Shown: positions 18,775 to 27,266, numbered from the stretch's first letter. The stretch is DNA of 64,000 nucleotides from Roseomonas sp. HF4 (GCF_005222755.1 NZ_STGD01000008.1:124001-188000); one strand, 5' to 3'. A program made the numbers and translations. The notes: generated by a model not told the origin, from the letters alone.

Positions 18775-19295
18775 GGTCGGGTCACCGGGTCCTCGATCGA
18801 GATGGCACAGACGACGGCCTGCGCCATGCCGCCGTCCGCGATGGGTGGCCGGTCGTGATGCCGGCGCGGCGCATGGCCTTGGGCCTTTCGGCGCGCAGGC
18901 ACCGAAGGTCCGGCGACAGGGTGGGGTGCGACAGGCCAAGACCCCCCACGGCCCCATCGACCGAAACCGCCTGCGCTGCAGCGACACGGGAAGCGGCAGC
19001 GCGCCGCACCCATCGCCGCGCAGAACGAACATGCCCGCGCCCGCCTTCGAAGAAGCCCGACAGGCACCATCGTGGTACAGCTTTTGAATATTAGCTTTTA
19101 TGGATATACAGGTCAAGGAGAGACCTGAGATTCCGCCATCGCAGCCGTCCCGGCCGACGCCGGGTCGATCGGGCGACGGGCGTGCAGGCCGGGCGACCTG
19201 AACCTGCCGCGCGCAAAGGCGGCCACGGCATCGGTGGGCGATGGACCGGCCAGCCGGCACCGGAATCTCCGGCGCCGGGGTCGCGCCGGCGGGGC
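18775..19295. other. 521-base spacer holding a promoter, no convincing gene
   Basis: The spacer separates the rhodanese gene from the ArsR gene, both on the minus strand. A 99-codon frame (19070-18771) overlaps the rhodanese start by ATGA but has an Arg/Pro/Cys-rich, non-protein-like composition. The only notable sequence is the A+T-rich promoter region around 19081-19120. Confidence 0.4.
19088..19116 (-). promoter_or_regulatory. sigma70-type promoter toward the rhodanese gene
   Basis: On the minus strand TTGACC (19116-19111) and TAATAT (19093-19088) are separated by 17 bases in an A+T-rich island unusual for this genome. The spacer contains TATATCC and AATATTCA pieces that could serve as operator for the neighbouring ArsR-type repressor. 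The operator part is inference. Confidence 0.45.
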
Positions 19296-19640
19296 TCAGC
19301 TCTCGGTCGGGCAGAAAATCTCCTGCAGCGTCGCCATGATGGTCGCGACGCGCGGGTCCGAGATCCGATAGTGGATGGTCGTGCCCGCGCGGCGGGTGGC
19401 GACCAGGCCTTCGTCCCTGAGCTTCGCCAGGTGCTGCGACATGGCAGGCTGCGACAGCCCGGCGCGGTCGGCCAGCCGTCCGACCGGCGCTTCGCCCTCG
19501 ACGATCAGGGTGCAAAGCACGATGAGGCGGCGCTCACTCGCGAGGAGGCGCAGGACGGCAGCCGCAGCCGCGGCGTGTTCCTCCATGGAGGAAGCGCCGG
19601 CGACCGTCTTGGCAGCAGTCGCGGCGGGAGAAATCTGCAC
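19296..19640 (-). CDS. ArsR-family repressor, BigR/SqrR persulfide-sensor type
   Basis: A 114-residue winged-helix regulator starting at GTG 19640 behind GGAGG. The DNA-binding helix is SQPAMSQHLAKLRDEGLV. Two cysteines, in VLCTLIVEGE and near the end in EIFCPTE, stand where BigR, SqrR and YgaV carry the pair that forms a polysulfide bridge and releases DNA when sulfide or persulfide accumulates. No metal-site Cys/His cluster of the ArsR/SmtB kind is seen. The membrane rhodanese gene immediately downstream on the same strand is the expected target. Confidence 0.82.
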   Translation of the reverse strand: MQISPAATAAKTVAGASSMEEHAAAAAAVLRLLASERRLIVLCTLIVEGEAPVGRLADRAGLSQPAMSQHLAKLRDEGLVATRRAGTTIHYRISDPRVATIMATLQEIFCPTES

Positions 19641-19667
19641 GGGCGCCTCCGGGATAGCGGTACGTCG

Positions 19668-19686
19668 ATTGCATCTGACGCGTCTG
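19668..19686. promoter_or_regulatory. imperfect dyad between ArsR and GntR starts
   Basis: CATCTGACGCGTCTGATG matches its own complement at 16 of 18 positions. It lies in the 100-base gap between the divergent ArsR and GntR genes, a natural place for an operator of either. Assignment is not possible from sequence alone. Confidence 0.3.
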
Positions 19687-19740
19687 ATGTATTTGGTCCG
19701 GCATGAATATCAAGCGCCGAAGGATCGACTGACCCCCGCG

Positions 19741-20481
19741 ATGCCGAAATCTCCCGCGCGCCTGCCGAGGCCAGGGCCTGATATCCTGCCGCCGAACCCT
19801 GCCACCCGCGAGGCGGCCGCGGGCGCGCGCCCGACCCGCGCCGGCGCGCTCGCCGCGGCGCTGGCCGAATCGATCGCCGCCGGCCGCCTTGCCCCGGGCA
19901 CGGCACTGGAGGAGGAACGCCTGGCCGCCGCCCACGGCGTCTCGCGCACCCCGGTGCGGGAGGCGCTGCGACTGCTCGCGGCCACCGGCCTCGTGGAGCA
20001 GCGCCCGCGCCGCGGCGCCGTCGTCGCCCGACCGGATCCGCGGCGCCTGGCCGAGATGTTCGAGGCCATGGCGGAACTCGAGGCGATCTGCGCCCGGCTC
20101 TGTGCCCGTGGCATGGGGCGGGCGGCGCGGCTGAGCCTGAAGGCGCGGCACGCGGCGATGGGGCGCATGGCCGCGGCGGGCGACCTGTCCGCCTACCGCG
20201 ACGCAAACGTCGCCTTCCATGAGGCGCTCTATGCCGGCGCCGGCAATGCCTATCTCGCGCAACTCGCGGGGACGACGCGGCAGCGCCTGGCACCCTTCCG
20301 CGCAGCGCAGCTCGGGGGTCGCGACCGGCTCGCCGCCTCGCATGCGGAGCACGGGGCCATCGTCGCGGCGATCCTCGCCGGCGATGCGCCTGCGGCCGCG
20401 GCGGCGGTGCGGGCGCACCTGGCGGCGACGGAAGGCGCCTGGGGGATGATGGCCGGACAGCCGCCGACCCTGCTGGGCTGA
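19741..20481 (+). CDS. GntR-family regulator (FCD subfamily)
   Basis: A 246-residue one-component regulator. The winged helix covers about residues 30-95, with LAPGTALEEERLAAAHGVSRTPVREALRLLAATGLV. The C-terminal FCD ligand domain includes MFEAMAELEAICARL, a YRDANVAFHEALY stretch and HAEHGAIVAAILAGD, whose Asp/His positions normally bind a metal and a small carboxylate. ATG 19741 fits the domain start after a short Pro-rich lead. A textbook FCD operator lies 40 bases downstream of its stop and in front of the allophanate hydrolase genes, so it likely represses that operon. Confidence 0.88.
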   Translation: MPKSPARLPRPGPDILPPNPATREAAAGARPTRAGALAAALAESIAAGRLAPGTALEEERLAAAHGVSRTPVREALRLLAATGLVEQRPRRGAVVARPDPRRLAEMFEAMAELEAICARLCARGMGRAARLSLKARHAAMGRMAAAGDLSAYRDANVAFHEALYAGAGNAYLAQLAGTTRQRLAPFRAAQLGGRDRLAASHAEHGAIVAAILAGDAPAAAAAVRAHLAATEGAWGMMAGQPPTLLG

Positions 20482-20520
20482 GAGCCTCCGCGGCGGGCAT
20501 CCTGCCGTCGCGGACGCCGC

Positions 20521-20546
20521 AATTGTATGCAGGACTGCATACAATT
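20521..20546. promoter_or_regulatory. GntR operator: 12-bp perfect inverted repeat
   Basis: AATTGTATGCAG and its exact complement are separated by only GA. TTGTATGCA...TGCATACAA is the form used by FCD-type GntR repressors. It sits between the GntR gene and the amidase start at 20599, an A+T-rich spot in G+C-rich surroundings. Confidence 0.75.
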
Positions 20547-20598
20547 AACGAGGCTTCCTCACGCGCCGGGCGGCACGTGGATTGCTTGGCGCCAGTCG

Positions 20599-21951
20599 AT
20601 GGATCTCGCCGGGCTCCCCTTCACGCGCGCCGCGCTGCACGCCGCCTATGCCGCCGGAACGCCGGCAGCCGCTGTCGCGGCCGAGGCTCTGCGCCGCGCC
20701 GCCGCGGCCGATGACCCGGGCATCTTCCTCGACCTCATGCCTGTCGCGGCGCTGGCCGCCGAGGCCGCCACCCTGCCGCCCTTCGACCCGGCGCGGTACC
20801 CGCTCTGGGGCCTGCCCGTCGCGGTGAAGGACAACATCGCCGTCGCCGGCCGGCCCATGACCGCCGCCTGCCCCGCCTTCGCCCATGTGCCGGCCGAGGA
20901 CGCGGCCGCCGTCGCGAGGCTGCGCACGGCGGGCGCGCTCATCCTCGGCAAGACCAACCTCGACCAGTTCGCCACCGGGCTTGTCGGCGTGCGCACGCCC
21001 TATCCGGTGCCGCGCAACGCCGTGGCGCCGGATCGCGTACCGGGCGGCTCATCCTCGGGCTCCGCGGTCGCGGTGGCGCGCGGCATCGCGGCGCTGGCAC
21101 TCGGTACCGACACGGCGGGCTCCGGCCGCGTGCCGGCGGCGCTGAACGGCATCGTCGGGCTGAAGCCCTCGGTCGGCGCCGTCTCCACGCGCGGCGTCGT
21201 GCCGGCCTGCCGCAGCCTCGACGTCGTCTCGGTCTTCGCGACCTCGGTCGAGGATGCCTGGGCCGGCTTCCGGGCGATCGCGGGGGAGGACCGCGCCGAT
21301 CCCTTCAGCCGCCCGATCGCCTGGGCCGAGCCGGGCGCCCTGCTCACCCGCATCGCGCTGCCCGCGCCGGCCGACCTGCACCTGGACGAGGCCCCCGCCC
21401 GCGCCGCCTGGGATGCGGCCGCCGTCTTGCTGCCCGGCGCGACGGCGGCGCCCATCGCGGCGCTGCTCGACGCCGCGCGGCTGCTATATGACGGCCCCTG
21501 GGTCGCCGAGCGCGCCGCGGCCTTCGGCGACTTCGCCGCCGCCCATCCCGGCGCGCTGCACCCGGTCACCGAGTCGATCCTGGCCGGCGCCGTACGCTTC
21601 ACCGCGGTCGACGCCTTCCGCGGGCTCTACGCGCTGCAGGACCACCGCCGCGCCGCCGAGGATTTCTTCGCGCACTTCGACGTGCTGGCCGTGCCGTCCG
21701 TACCCTGCTTCCCGACGTTGGCCGCGCTGGCGGCGGACCCCTTCGGTCCCAATGCGCGCCTCGGCACCTACACGAACTTCGTCAACCTGCTCGATCTCGC
21801 GGCACTCGCCCTGCCCGGTCGGGCGCGGCCCGACGGGCTGCCGGCCGGCATCACGCTGATCGGGCCGCGCGGGTCGGATGCGGCGCTCGCCGCGCTCGGC
21901 ATGGACTTCGCCGCGCGCGCCGCGGCTTCGGGAAAGGCCGCGGCCGCATGA
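20599..21951 (+). CDS. atzF: allophanate hydrolase, amidase-domain subunit
   Basis: A 450-residue amidase-signature enzyme that hydrolyses allophanate (urea-1-carboxylate) to ammonia and CO2. The Ser-cisSer-Lys triad is visible: Lys in PVAVKDNIAV, the glycine-rich VPGGSSSGSAVAVARG, and the nucleophile in GTDTAGSGRVPAAL. GLKPSVGAVSTRGVVPACRSLD is typical of AtzF/DUR1,2-type hydrolases. In most bacteria a C-terminal domain of about 130 residues is fused to it; here that domain is a separate gene overlapping by ATGA. ATG 20599 is preferred because an upstream GTG would lie inside the GntR operator. Confidence 0.85.
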   Translation: MDLAGLPFTRAALHAAYAAGTPAAAVAAEALRRAAAADDPGIFLDLMPVAALAAEAATLPPFDPARYPLWGLPVAVKDNIAVAGRPMTAACPAFAHVPAEDAAAVARLRTAGALILGKTNLDQFATGLVGVRTPYPVPRNAVAPDRVPGGSSSGSAVAVARGIAALALGTDTAGSGRVPAALNGIVGLKPSVGAVSTRGVVPACRSLDVVSVFATSVEDAWAGFRAIAGEDRADPFSRPIAWAEPGALLTRIALPAPADLHLDEAPARAAWDAAAVLLPGATAAPIAALLDAARLLYDGPWVAERAAAFGDFAAAHPGALHPVTESILAGAVRFTAVDAFRGLYALQDHRRAAEDFFAHFDVLAVPSVPCFPTLAALAADPFGPNARLGTYTNFVNLLDLAALALPGRARPDGLPAGITLIGPRGSDAALAALGMDFAARAAASGKAAAA

Positions 21952-22352
21952 TCGAGATCGTCGTCGTCGGCGCCCACATGACCGGGCTGCCCCTGAACGC
22001 GGAGCTGGTCGCGCAGGGCGGCACCTTCCTGCGCGCCGCCACGACGCGGCCCTGCTACCGCCTGTTCGCGCTGGCCGGCGGTCCGCCGCGCCGGCCGGGG
22101 CTGCTGCGCGTGGCGCCCGATGCCGGCGCCGCGGTCGCGGCCGAGGTCTGGGCCCTGCCCGAGGACGGCTTCGGCCGCTTCGTGGCCGGCATCCCCGCGC
22201 CGCTCTGCATCGGCACGCTGCTGCTCGATGACGGCACGACGCCCAAGGGCTTCCTCGTGGAGCCCGAGGGCCTGGCGGACGCGCTCGACATCACCCGCCA
22301 CGGCGGATGGCGCGGCTTCCTCGCCGCCGCTGCCCTCCCCACCCCCGCCTGA
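21948..22352 (+). CDS. allophanate hydrolase C-terminal domain as a separate gene
   Basis: The 134-residue product corresponds to the C-terminal domain of AtzF: VVVGAHMTGLPLNAEL at its start, FLRAATTRPCYRLFAL, VAAEVWALPEDGFGRFV, IPAPLCIGTLLLDDG and KGFLVEPEGL. This gamma-glutamylcyclotransferase-like fold is thought to assist the amidase, for example in decarboxylation or assembly. It overlaps the amidase stop as ATGA, so the two polypeptides are probably made in equal amounts. A break between domains rather than a frameshift is indicated by a proper start and a clean domain boundary. Confidence 0.8.
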   Translation: MIEIVVVGAHMTGLPLNAELVAQGGTFLRAATTRPCYRLFALAGGPPRRPGLLRVAPDAGAAVAAEVWALPEDGFGRFVAGIPAPLCIGTLLLDDGTTPKGFLVEPEGLADALDITRHGGWRGFLAAAALPTPA

Positions 22353-22367
22353 ACAAGGAGAACGCCG

Positions 22368-23318
22368 ATGATCCGCCGCCGCCACCTTCTCGCCGCCGCC
22401 GCCATCCCGCTGGTCGCGCCGCATGTCGCCAACGCCCAGGCCGCGCGCACGGTGAAGATGGGCTCGCTCCGCCTGATCCATTCGATGACGCCGCATTTCT
22501 ACCAGCGCTTCGCGCCCGCCGGCATGACCATCGAGGTCATCACCTTCGACAGCCCGACGGACGGCAAGAACGCTGTCGTCACCGGCAGCGTCGGCTTCGG
22601 CGGCTTCGGCATCGCGGCCGCGACGCTAGGCGCCGCAGCGGGCGAGCCGGTCGTCGTGGTCGGCGCCTTCTGCAACCGCGGCATGGGGGTGATCGCCAAG
22701 GCGGGCTCGGACATCCGCGACATCGCCGGGCTGCGCGGCAAGCGCGTCGGCATCTGGCCGGGCTCGACGCAGGAGGTCTTCATTCTCGAGCGCCTGCGCA
22801 TGACGGGCATGACGATCCGCGACATCACCGCCGTGCGCGTGCCCTTCGGCGAGATGCACGCCATGCTCGCCCGCGGCGACATCGACGCCTATGTCGGCGC
22901 CGAGCCGGGGCCGGGCCTGTCCATCTCCTCCGGTGTCGGGCAGCTGGTCGAATACCCCTACGGCACCGCGATGGGCGGCCTGAACATGATCTTCGGCACC
23001 TCCCAGGCCATGATCGACCAGGACCCGGCGCTGGTCCGCACCATGCTGACCATCCACCGCCGCGCCACCGAGCACATGATGGCGAACAAGGCGGAGGTCG
23101 CCGAGGCGACCGTGCGTATCCTGGGCGCGCCGCGCGCGGCGGTGGACCAGGCGCTTGGCGCCGACAACGTCGAATACACCTGGAAGCTCGACGACACCGT
23201 GCTGGGCCAGGCGCGCACCTACGCGCAGCAGATGCTGGAGCTGCGCCAGATCCGCCGCCTGCCGGACTTCGACAAGCTGCTGAACCCGCGCTTCTCGAAC
23301 GACGTCGCGACGGCCTGA
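22368..23318 (+). CDS. NitT/TauT-type ABC transporter, substrate-binding protein
   Basis: A 316-residue periplasmic binding protein with an Arg-rich signal (MIRRRHLLAAAAIPLVAPHVANA, possibly Tat). The mature part has VKMGSLRLIHSMTPHF, GSVGFGGFGIAAAT and LRGKRVGIWPGSTQE, the pattern of the NMT1/SsuA-like group that binds small nitrogen or sulfur compounds. It starts behind AAGGAG, 15 bases after the AtzF C-domain gene. With allophanate hydrolase in the same operon, a urea-like or ureide ligand is the reasonable guess. No sequence feature identifies the ligand directly. Confidence 0.85.
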   Translation: MIRRRHLLAAAAIPLVAPHVANAQAARTVKMGSLRLIHSMTPHFYQRFAPAGMTIEVITFDSPTDGKNAVVTGSVGFGGFGIAAATLGAAAGEPVVVVGAFCNRGMGVIAKAGSDIRDIAGLRGKRVGIWPGSTQEVFILERLRMTGMTIRDITAVRVPFGEMHAMLARGDIDAYVGAEPGPGLSISSGVGQLVEYPYGTAMGGLNMIFGTSQAMIDQDPALVRTMLTIHRRATEHMMANKAEVAEATVRILGAPRAAVDQALGADNVEYTWKLDDTVLGQARTYAQQMLELRQIRRLPDFDKLLNPRFSNDVATA

Positions 23319-23328
23319 GGCCCGGCGG

Positions 23329-24177
23329 ATGAGCGCCACCACCACCACGGCCGCCCCGCCCGAGGCCATCGCCGCGGCGCCGCCGGGCGGCCTCTGGCAG
23401 AGGCTGCGGGGCACCGTGCTGGCGCTCATCGTGCCGTTGCTGCTGCTGGGCTTCTGGCACTGGGCGGTCGCGGCGGGGATGACGATGCTCATCCCCTCCC
23501 CGGCCGAGGTCGCCGAATACATGGTGGACTTCGCCTGGGGCGGCATCTGGGACGATGCCTTCTCGGCGACGCTGCACATCCACCTGCTGGCCTCCATGTC
23601 GAGGGTCTATGGCGGCTTCGCGCTGGCGGCGCTGGTGGCCGTCCCGCTCGGCATCCTGATCGGGCGGAACGACACGATCCGCGCGCTGCTCGACCCCTTC
23701 CTGCAGCTGATGCGGCCGATCCCGGTCACGGCTTGGCTGCCGCTGTCGATGATCCTGTTCGGGCTCGGGCCGCGCTCGGCCTTCTTTCTGGTGTTCCTGG
23801 GCGCCTTCTATCCCATCCTGCTGAACACGGTGTTCGGCGTGCGCAGCGTCGAGAAGCGGCTGTTCGAGGCCGCGTCCATGCTCGGCTGCTCGCCGTCGGC
23901 GCAGTTCTTCAAGGTCGTGCTGCCGGCCGCGCTGCCCTCGATCTTCACGGGGCTCAGGCTCGGCCTCGGGCTCGCCTGGTTCGTCATCGTGGTGGGCGAG
24001 ATGACGGGCGTGCCCCAGGGCCTCGGCGCCGTCATCATGGACGGGCGCACGTTGAGCCGCACCGAGCTCGTCATCTGCGGCATGATCGTCATCGGCATCG
24101 CGGGCTTCGTCTCGGATCGCATCGTCGTGATGGCCATGAACCGCCTGCTGCGTTGGAGCCCGTCGCATCATGGCTGA
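23329..24177 (+). CDS. NitT/TauT-type ABC transporter, permease
   Basis: A 282-residue inner-membrane permease with six hydrophobic segments. The cytoplasmic coupling loop EAASMLGCSPSAQFFKVVLPAALPSIFTGLRLGLGLAW carries the EAA motif of importers. It follows the binding-protein gene by ten bases and overlaps the ATPase gene by eight, so the three form one transport unit. The N-terminal 25 residues are Ala/Pro-rich and probably cytosolic. Confidence 0.9.
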   Translation: MSATTTTAAPPEAIAAAPPGGLWQRLRGTVLALIVPLLLLGFWHWAVAAGMTMLIPSPAEVAEYMVDFAWGGIWDDAFSATLHIHLLASMSRVYGGFALAALVAVPLGILIGRNDTIRALLDPFLQLMRPIPVTAWLPLSMILFGLGPRSAFFLVFLGAFYPILLNTVFGVRSVEKRLFEAASMLGCSPSAQFFKVVLPAALPSIFTGLRLGLGLAWFVIVVGEMTGVPQGLGAVIMDGRTLSRTELVICGMIVIGIAGFVSDRIVVMAMNRLLRWSPSHHG

Positions 24178-24943
24178 ACTGCCGATCCTCGACCTGCGCG
24201 GCGTCGGCAAGACCTATGCGCTGAACGGCCAGAAGATCGAGGCGCTGCGCGACGCGAGCCTCACGGTCCGCAAGGGCGAGTTCGTCTGCCTGATCGGCGC
24301 CTCGGGCTGCGGCAAGTCGACGCTGCTGCGCATCGTGGCCGGCTTCGAGCCGCCCTCGGCCGGCCAGGCGCTGATGTGGGACAAGCCGGTCGGCGGCCCC
24401 GCACCCGACCGCGGCATGGTCTTCCAGGACTACGGATTGTTCCCGTGGCTCACGGTCCGCCAGAACATCGGCTTCGGCCCTTCCTCCCGCGGGCTGCCGA
24501 AGAAGGAGGTGCGCGATACCGTCGAGCGCTTCGTGGCCATGGTCGGCCTCGCGCGCTTCGCGGACGCCTATCCGCACCAGCTCTCGGGCGGCATGAAGCA
24601 GCGCGTGGCGATCGCGCGCGTGCTCGCGAACGACGCCGAGATGGTGCTGATGGACGAGCCCTTCGGCGCGCTCGACGCCATGACGCGCGAACGGCTGCAG
24701 GACGAATTGCTCGACATCTGGCAGCGCACGAAGCTGACCGTGCTGTTCGTCACCCACTCGATCGAGGAGGCGATCTTCCTCGCCGACCGTGTCGTGGTCA
24801 TGGAACCAGGACCGGGGCGGATCGCGAGCGAGCACGCCATCAAACTGCCCCGCCCGCGCGACGTCGCGTCGCCGGAATTCAACGAGGTGCGGCGCGACCT
24901 CTCCGCGCGCCTGCACAGCCACCACGCGCGCCAGGCGGCCTGA
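24170..24943 (+). CDS. NitT/TauT-type ABC transporter, ATP-binding protein
   Basis: A 257-residue ATPase with Walker A GASGCGKST near residue 43, Q-loop VFQDYGLFPWLTV, signature LSGGMKQRVAIARVLA, Walker B MVLMDEPFGALD and the H-loop FVTHSIEEA. These are the features of the TauB/SsuB group. It energises the importer encoded by the two preceding genes. The stop at 24943 is followed after one base by the start of the deacetylase-like gene. Confidence 0.92.
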   Translation: MAELPILDLRGVGKTYALNGQKIEALRDASLTVRKGEFVCLIGASGCGKSTLLRIVAGFEPPSAGQALMWDKPVGGPAPDRGMVFQDYGLFPWLTVRQNIGFGPSSRGLPKKEVRDTVERFVAMVGLARFADAYPHQLSGGMKQRVAIARVLANDAEMVLMDEPFGALDAMTRERLQDELLDIWQRTKLTVLFVTHSIEEAIFLADRVVVMEPGPGRIASEHAIKLPRPRDVASPEFNEVRRDLSARLHSHHARQAA

Positions 24944-24944
24944 G

Positions 24945-25826
24945 ATGCACCCGGTCGAGCGCCTGCGCTACGCCGCGCCCGCCGATCGCCCGCGCCACGA
25001 AGGGCCAGCCGGCGCGCGCCTCATCGTCTGGCCGGTCGTGAACGTCGAGACCTGGCTGATCGAGAACCCGATGCCGCGCCAGGTGCTGGTCGCGCCCACC
25101 GGCGCCGCGCTGCAGCCGGACGTGCCGAACTGGGCCTGGCACGAATACGGGATGCGCGTCGGCTTCTGGCGCTTCCACGCGCTGTTCGAACGCCTGTCCA
25201 TCCGCCCGACGCTGTCGGTCAACGGCAGCGTCATCGGCGCCTATCCGCGCGTGGCCGCCGCGGCGCGCGACGCGGGCTGGGAATTCATGGGCCATGGCTG
25301 GCACCAGGTGCCGACGCATCGCGTAGAGGACCAGCGCGGGATGATCGGACGTACGGCGCAGGCCATCCTGGACTTCACGGGGCGGCCCTGCACCGGCTGG
25401 CTCGGCCCCGGCCTGACGGAAACCGCCGAGACGCCGGACCTGCTGGCCGAGGCCGGCATCCGCTGGACCGGCGACTTCGTGGTGGACGACCTGCCCGCAC
25501 GCATCGCCACCGCGCATGGCGAGATGCTCGCCATGCCCTACAGCGTGGAGCTGAACGACATCCCGGTGGTGATGATCCAGCACCACGACGAGCAGGAACT
25601 GCCCCGCCGTGCCCGCCTGCAGGCCGCGCGCCTGCTGCGCGAAGCCGAGGCAGCGGCCGGCGTGAAGGTGATGTGCATCGCGATCCACCCCTACATCACC
25701 GGCGTGCCGCACCGCATCGATGCGCTCGAGACACTGTTCGACGAGTTGGCCGCCGATCCGCGGATCGCCTTCCTGCAGGGCGATGCGATCGCGGCGTGGT
25801 ACCTCGGGAGCGGCGATACGGCCTGA
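24945..25826 (+). CDS. PuuE-like polysaccharide-deacetylase-family protein
   Basis: A 293-residue protein of the NodB/PuuE fold. Motifs in order: NVETWLIENPMPRQVL, WAWHEYGMRVGFWRFHALFE, FMGHGWHQVPTHR (metal or substrate His), GWLGPGLTETAETPDLLAEAGI and CIAIHPYITGVPHR. Family members act on cyclic ureides (PuuE allantoinase) or remove acyl groups from sugars. Last gene of the atzF-ABC operon, so hydrolysis of an imported cyclic ureide or amide upstream of allophanate is plausible, though unproved. Repeat copy 2 follows the stop directly. Confidence 0.75.
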   Translation: MHPVERLRYAAPADRPRHEGPAGARLIVWPVVNVETWLIENPMPRQVLVAPTGAALQPDVPNWAWHEYGMRVGFWRFHALFERLSIRPTLSVNGSVIGAYPRVAAAARDAGWEFMGHGWHQVPTHRVEDQRGMIGRTAQAILDFTGRPCTGWLGPGLTETAETPDLLAEAGIRWTGDFVVDDLPARIATAHGEMLAMPYSVELNDIPVVMIQHHDEQELPRRARLQAARLLREAEAAAGVKVMCIAIHPYITGVPHRIDALETLFDELAADPRIAFLQGDAIAAWYLGSGDTA

Positions 25827-25830
25827 GGCG

Positions 25831-25976
25831 GGTGAAAGGTGGGGGGAGGGGAACCTCCCCCGAGCCCCCTCCCTTCCTTGTCGTTTGGTGCTTGTCCTGT
25901 GAGGCCGGGCGCCAAATGCCAAAGAAGGTTGAGGGGGGTGTGGGGGGAGAAGTTCCCTTCTCCCCCCACCTCTACG
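25831..25976. repeat. palindromic repeat, copy 2
   Basis: Complete copy beginning GTGAAAGGTGG. A left hairpin (GGGGGAGG...CCTCCCCC), a central pair (CCTTCCTTGTCGTTTGGTGC against GCGCCAAATGCCAAAGAAGG) and a right hairpin (GGGGGGAGAAGTTCCCTTCTCCCCCC). It sits between the convergent genes ending at 25826 and 25986. Confidence 0.85.
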
Positions 25977-25985
25977 TTACCACCG

Positions 25986-27266
25986 TCAATCCAGCAGCGA
26001 CGCCACCGTCGGCGCCAGCACCGCGAGCGCGGCGCCGACATCCGCCATGTCGAGCGCCTCCTCCGGATTGTGGCTGCCGTTAGCGTTGCGCAGGAACAGC
26101 ATCGCCGAAGGCACGCCGAGCCCCGCGAAGGTCGCGCAATCGTGCCCGGCGCCGGAGGCCATTTCGCGCACCGGCACGCCGGCCGTGCCCGCCGCGCGCA
26201 TCAGCAGCGCGCGCAGCGCCTCGTCCATCGGCGCCGGCGCCGCATGGGTCGGCGGGCCGAGGTCGAAGGCGACGCCGCGCGCGCCGCCGATGCGCAGCGC
26301 CTCCAGCGCCAGCCAGCGGTCGAGCTCCGCCAGCAGCGCCGCATCCTCGCTCCGGATGTCGAGGCTGAAGCGAAGCGTGCCCGGCACCTTGGTGGGCGCA
26401 TGGTGCTCGGGGTCGGTCGCGAGGATTCCGGTGGTGCAGACGAGGTCGGCGCCGCCGTCCTCCAGCATCGCCCAGCGCGCATCCAGCGCGGCGAGCAACA
26501 TGACCGCGGCCATCGCGGCGTCGCGCCGGTGGGTGCGCGGCACGGCCCCGGCATGGGCATGGGCGCCGTGCGCGACGGCGCGGGGGTAGCGCAGGCTGCC
26601 GCGGATGCCGCTGACGATGGCGATCGGCAGCGCCTCCTCCACCAGCACCGGGCCCTGCTCGATATGCGGCTCGATGAAGCAGGCGAGGCTGTCGGGGTCG
26701 AGCAGCGCGCGCCCCTCGCGGATCGGCGCCGGGTCGAAGCCTTCGTCGACCATGTGTTCGGCGAGCGTACGGCCGGTATCGGCACGGCGCAGCATGTCCG
26801 GCGCCTCGCGCGGCAGCAGGCCGAACAGCGCGCGGCTGCCGAGGTAATGCGCGGGGAACCAGCACATCTCCTCCGCCCGGATGCCGAGGACCAGCAGGTC
26901 GCGCCGCGGCGCGAGGCCACCCGCCCGCAGCGCCGCCGCGACGGCGAGGCCGAGCACGACGCCCGCCGCGCCGTCGAAGTTCCCGCCATGCGGCACGCTG
27001 TCGAGGTGCGAGCCCATGGCGACGGCGGGCATGGCGCGGTCGCGCCCGGGCAGGCGCATGTGCAGCGTGCCGATCGCATCCGCCGAGACCTCGAGCCCGA
27101 GGCCGCGCGCGGCATCCGCCACGATCGCATGCGCCGCGCGCTCCCCCGCGCCGTAGGAGGCGCGCGTCACGCCCGGCGGGTCGAGGCTTGCGGCCCGCAG
27201 CCGCTCGAACAGGTCGCGGGCGAGGTCGAGCCCCGTGGCCAGGGCGTGGTCGGGCAGGCTTCGCAT
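25986..27266 (-). CDS. M20-family amidohydrolase (allantoate amidohydrolase type)
   Basis: A 426-residue zinc hydrolase of the AllC/HyuC/beta-ureidopropionase group. Metal ligands are visible: MGSHLDSVPHGGNFDGAAGV (His and bridging Asp), RAEEMCWF (Glu; relatives usually have EEGxRF), EPHIEQGPVL (His) and SHNPEEALD (His). SGAGHDCATFAG is also typical. It is the last gene of a minus-strand group with a PuuE-like allantoinase and AllA upstream, so allantoate hydrolysis to ureidoglycolate plus ammonia is the natural reading. Carbamoyl-amino-acid hydrolysis cannot be excluded. It is 18 bases downstream of puuE. Confidence 0.82.
   Translation of the reverse strand: MRSLPDHALATGLDLARDLFERLRAASLDPPGVTRASYGAGERAAHAIVADAARGLGLEVSADAIGTLHMRLPGRDRAMPAVAMGSHLDSVPHGGNFDGAAGVVLGLAVAAALRAGGLAPRRDLLVLGIRAEEMCWFPAHYLGSRALFGLLPREAPDMLRRADTGRTLAEHMVDEGFDPAPIREGRALLDPDSLACFIEPHIEQGPVLVEEALPIAIVSGIRGSLRYPRAVAHGAHAHAGAVPRTHRRDAAMAAVMLLAALDARWAMLEDGGADLVCTTGILATDPEHHAPTKVPGTLRFSLDIRSEDAALLAELDRWLALEALRIGGARGVAFDLGPPTHAAPAPMDEALRALLMRAAGTAGVPVREMASGAGHDCATFAGLGVPSAMLFLRNANGSHNPEEALDMADVGAALAVLAPTVASLLD

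Noticed and set aside
18771..19070. A 99-codon minus-strand frame that overlaps the rhodanese start by ATGA and begins 18 bases after a good promoter
   Set aside because: Its composition is Arg/Pro/Cys-rich without any recognisable fold, and overlapping frames look equally plausible. A short AISIED peptide at its end recalls the lipoprotein C-terminus, but the similarity does not extend upstream.
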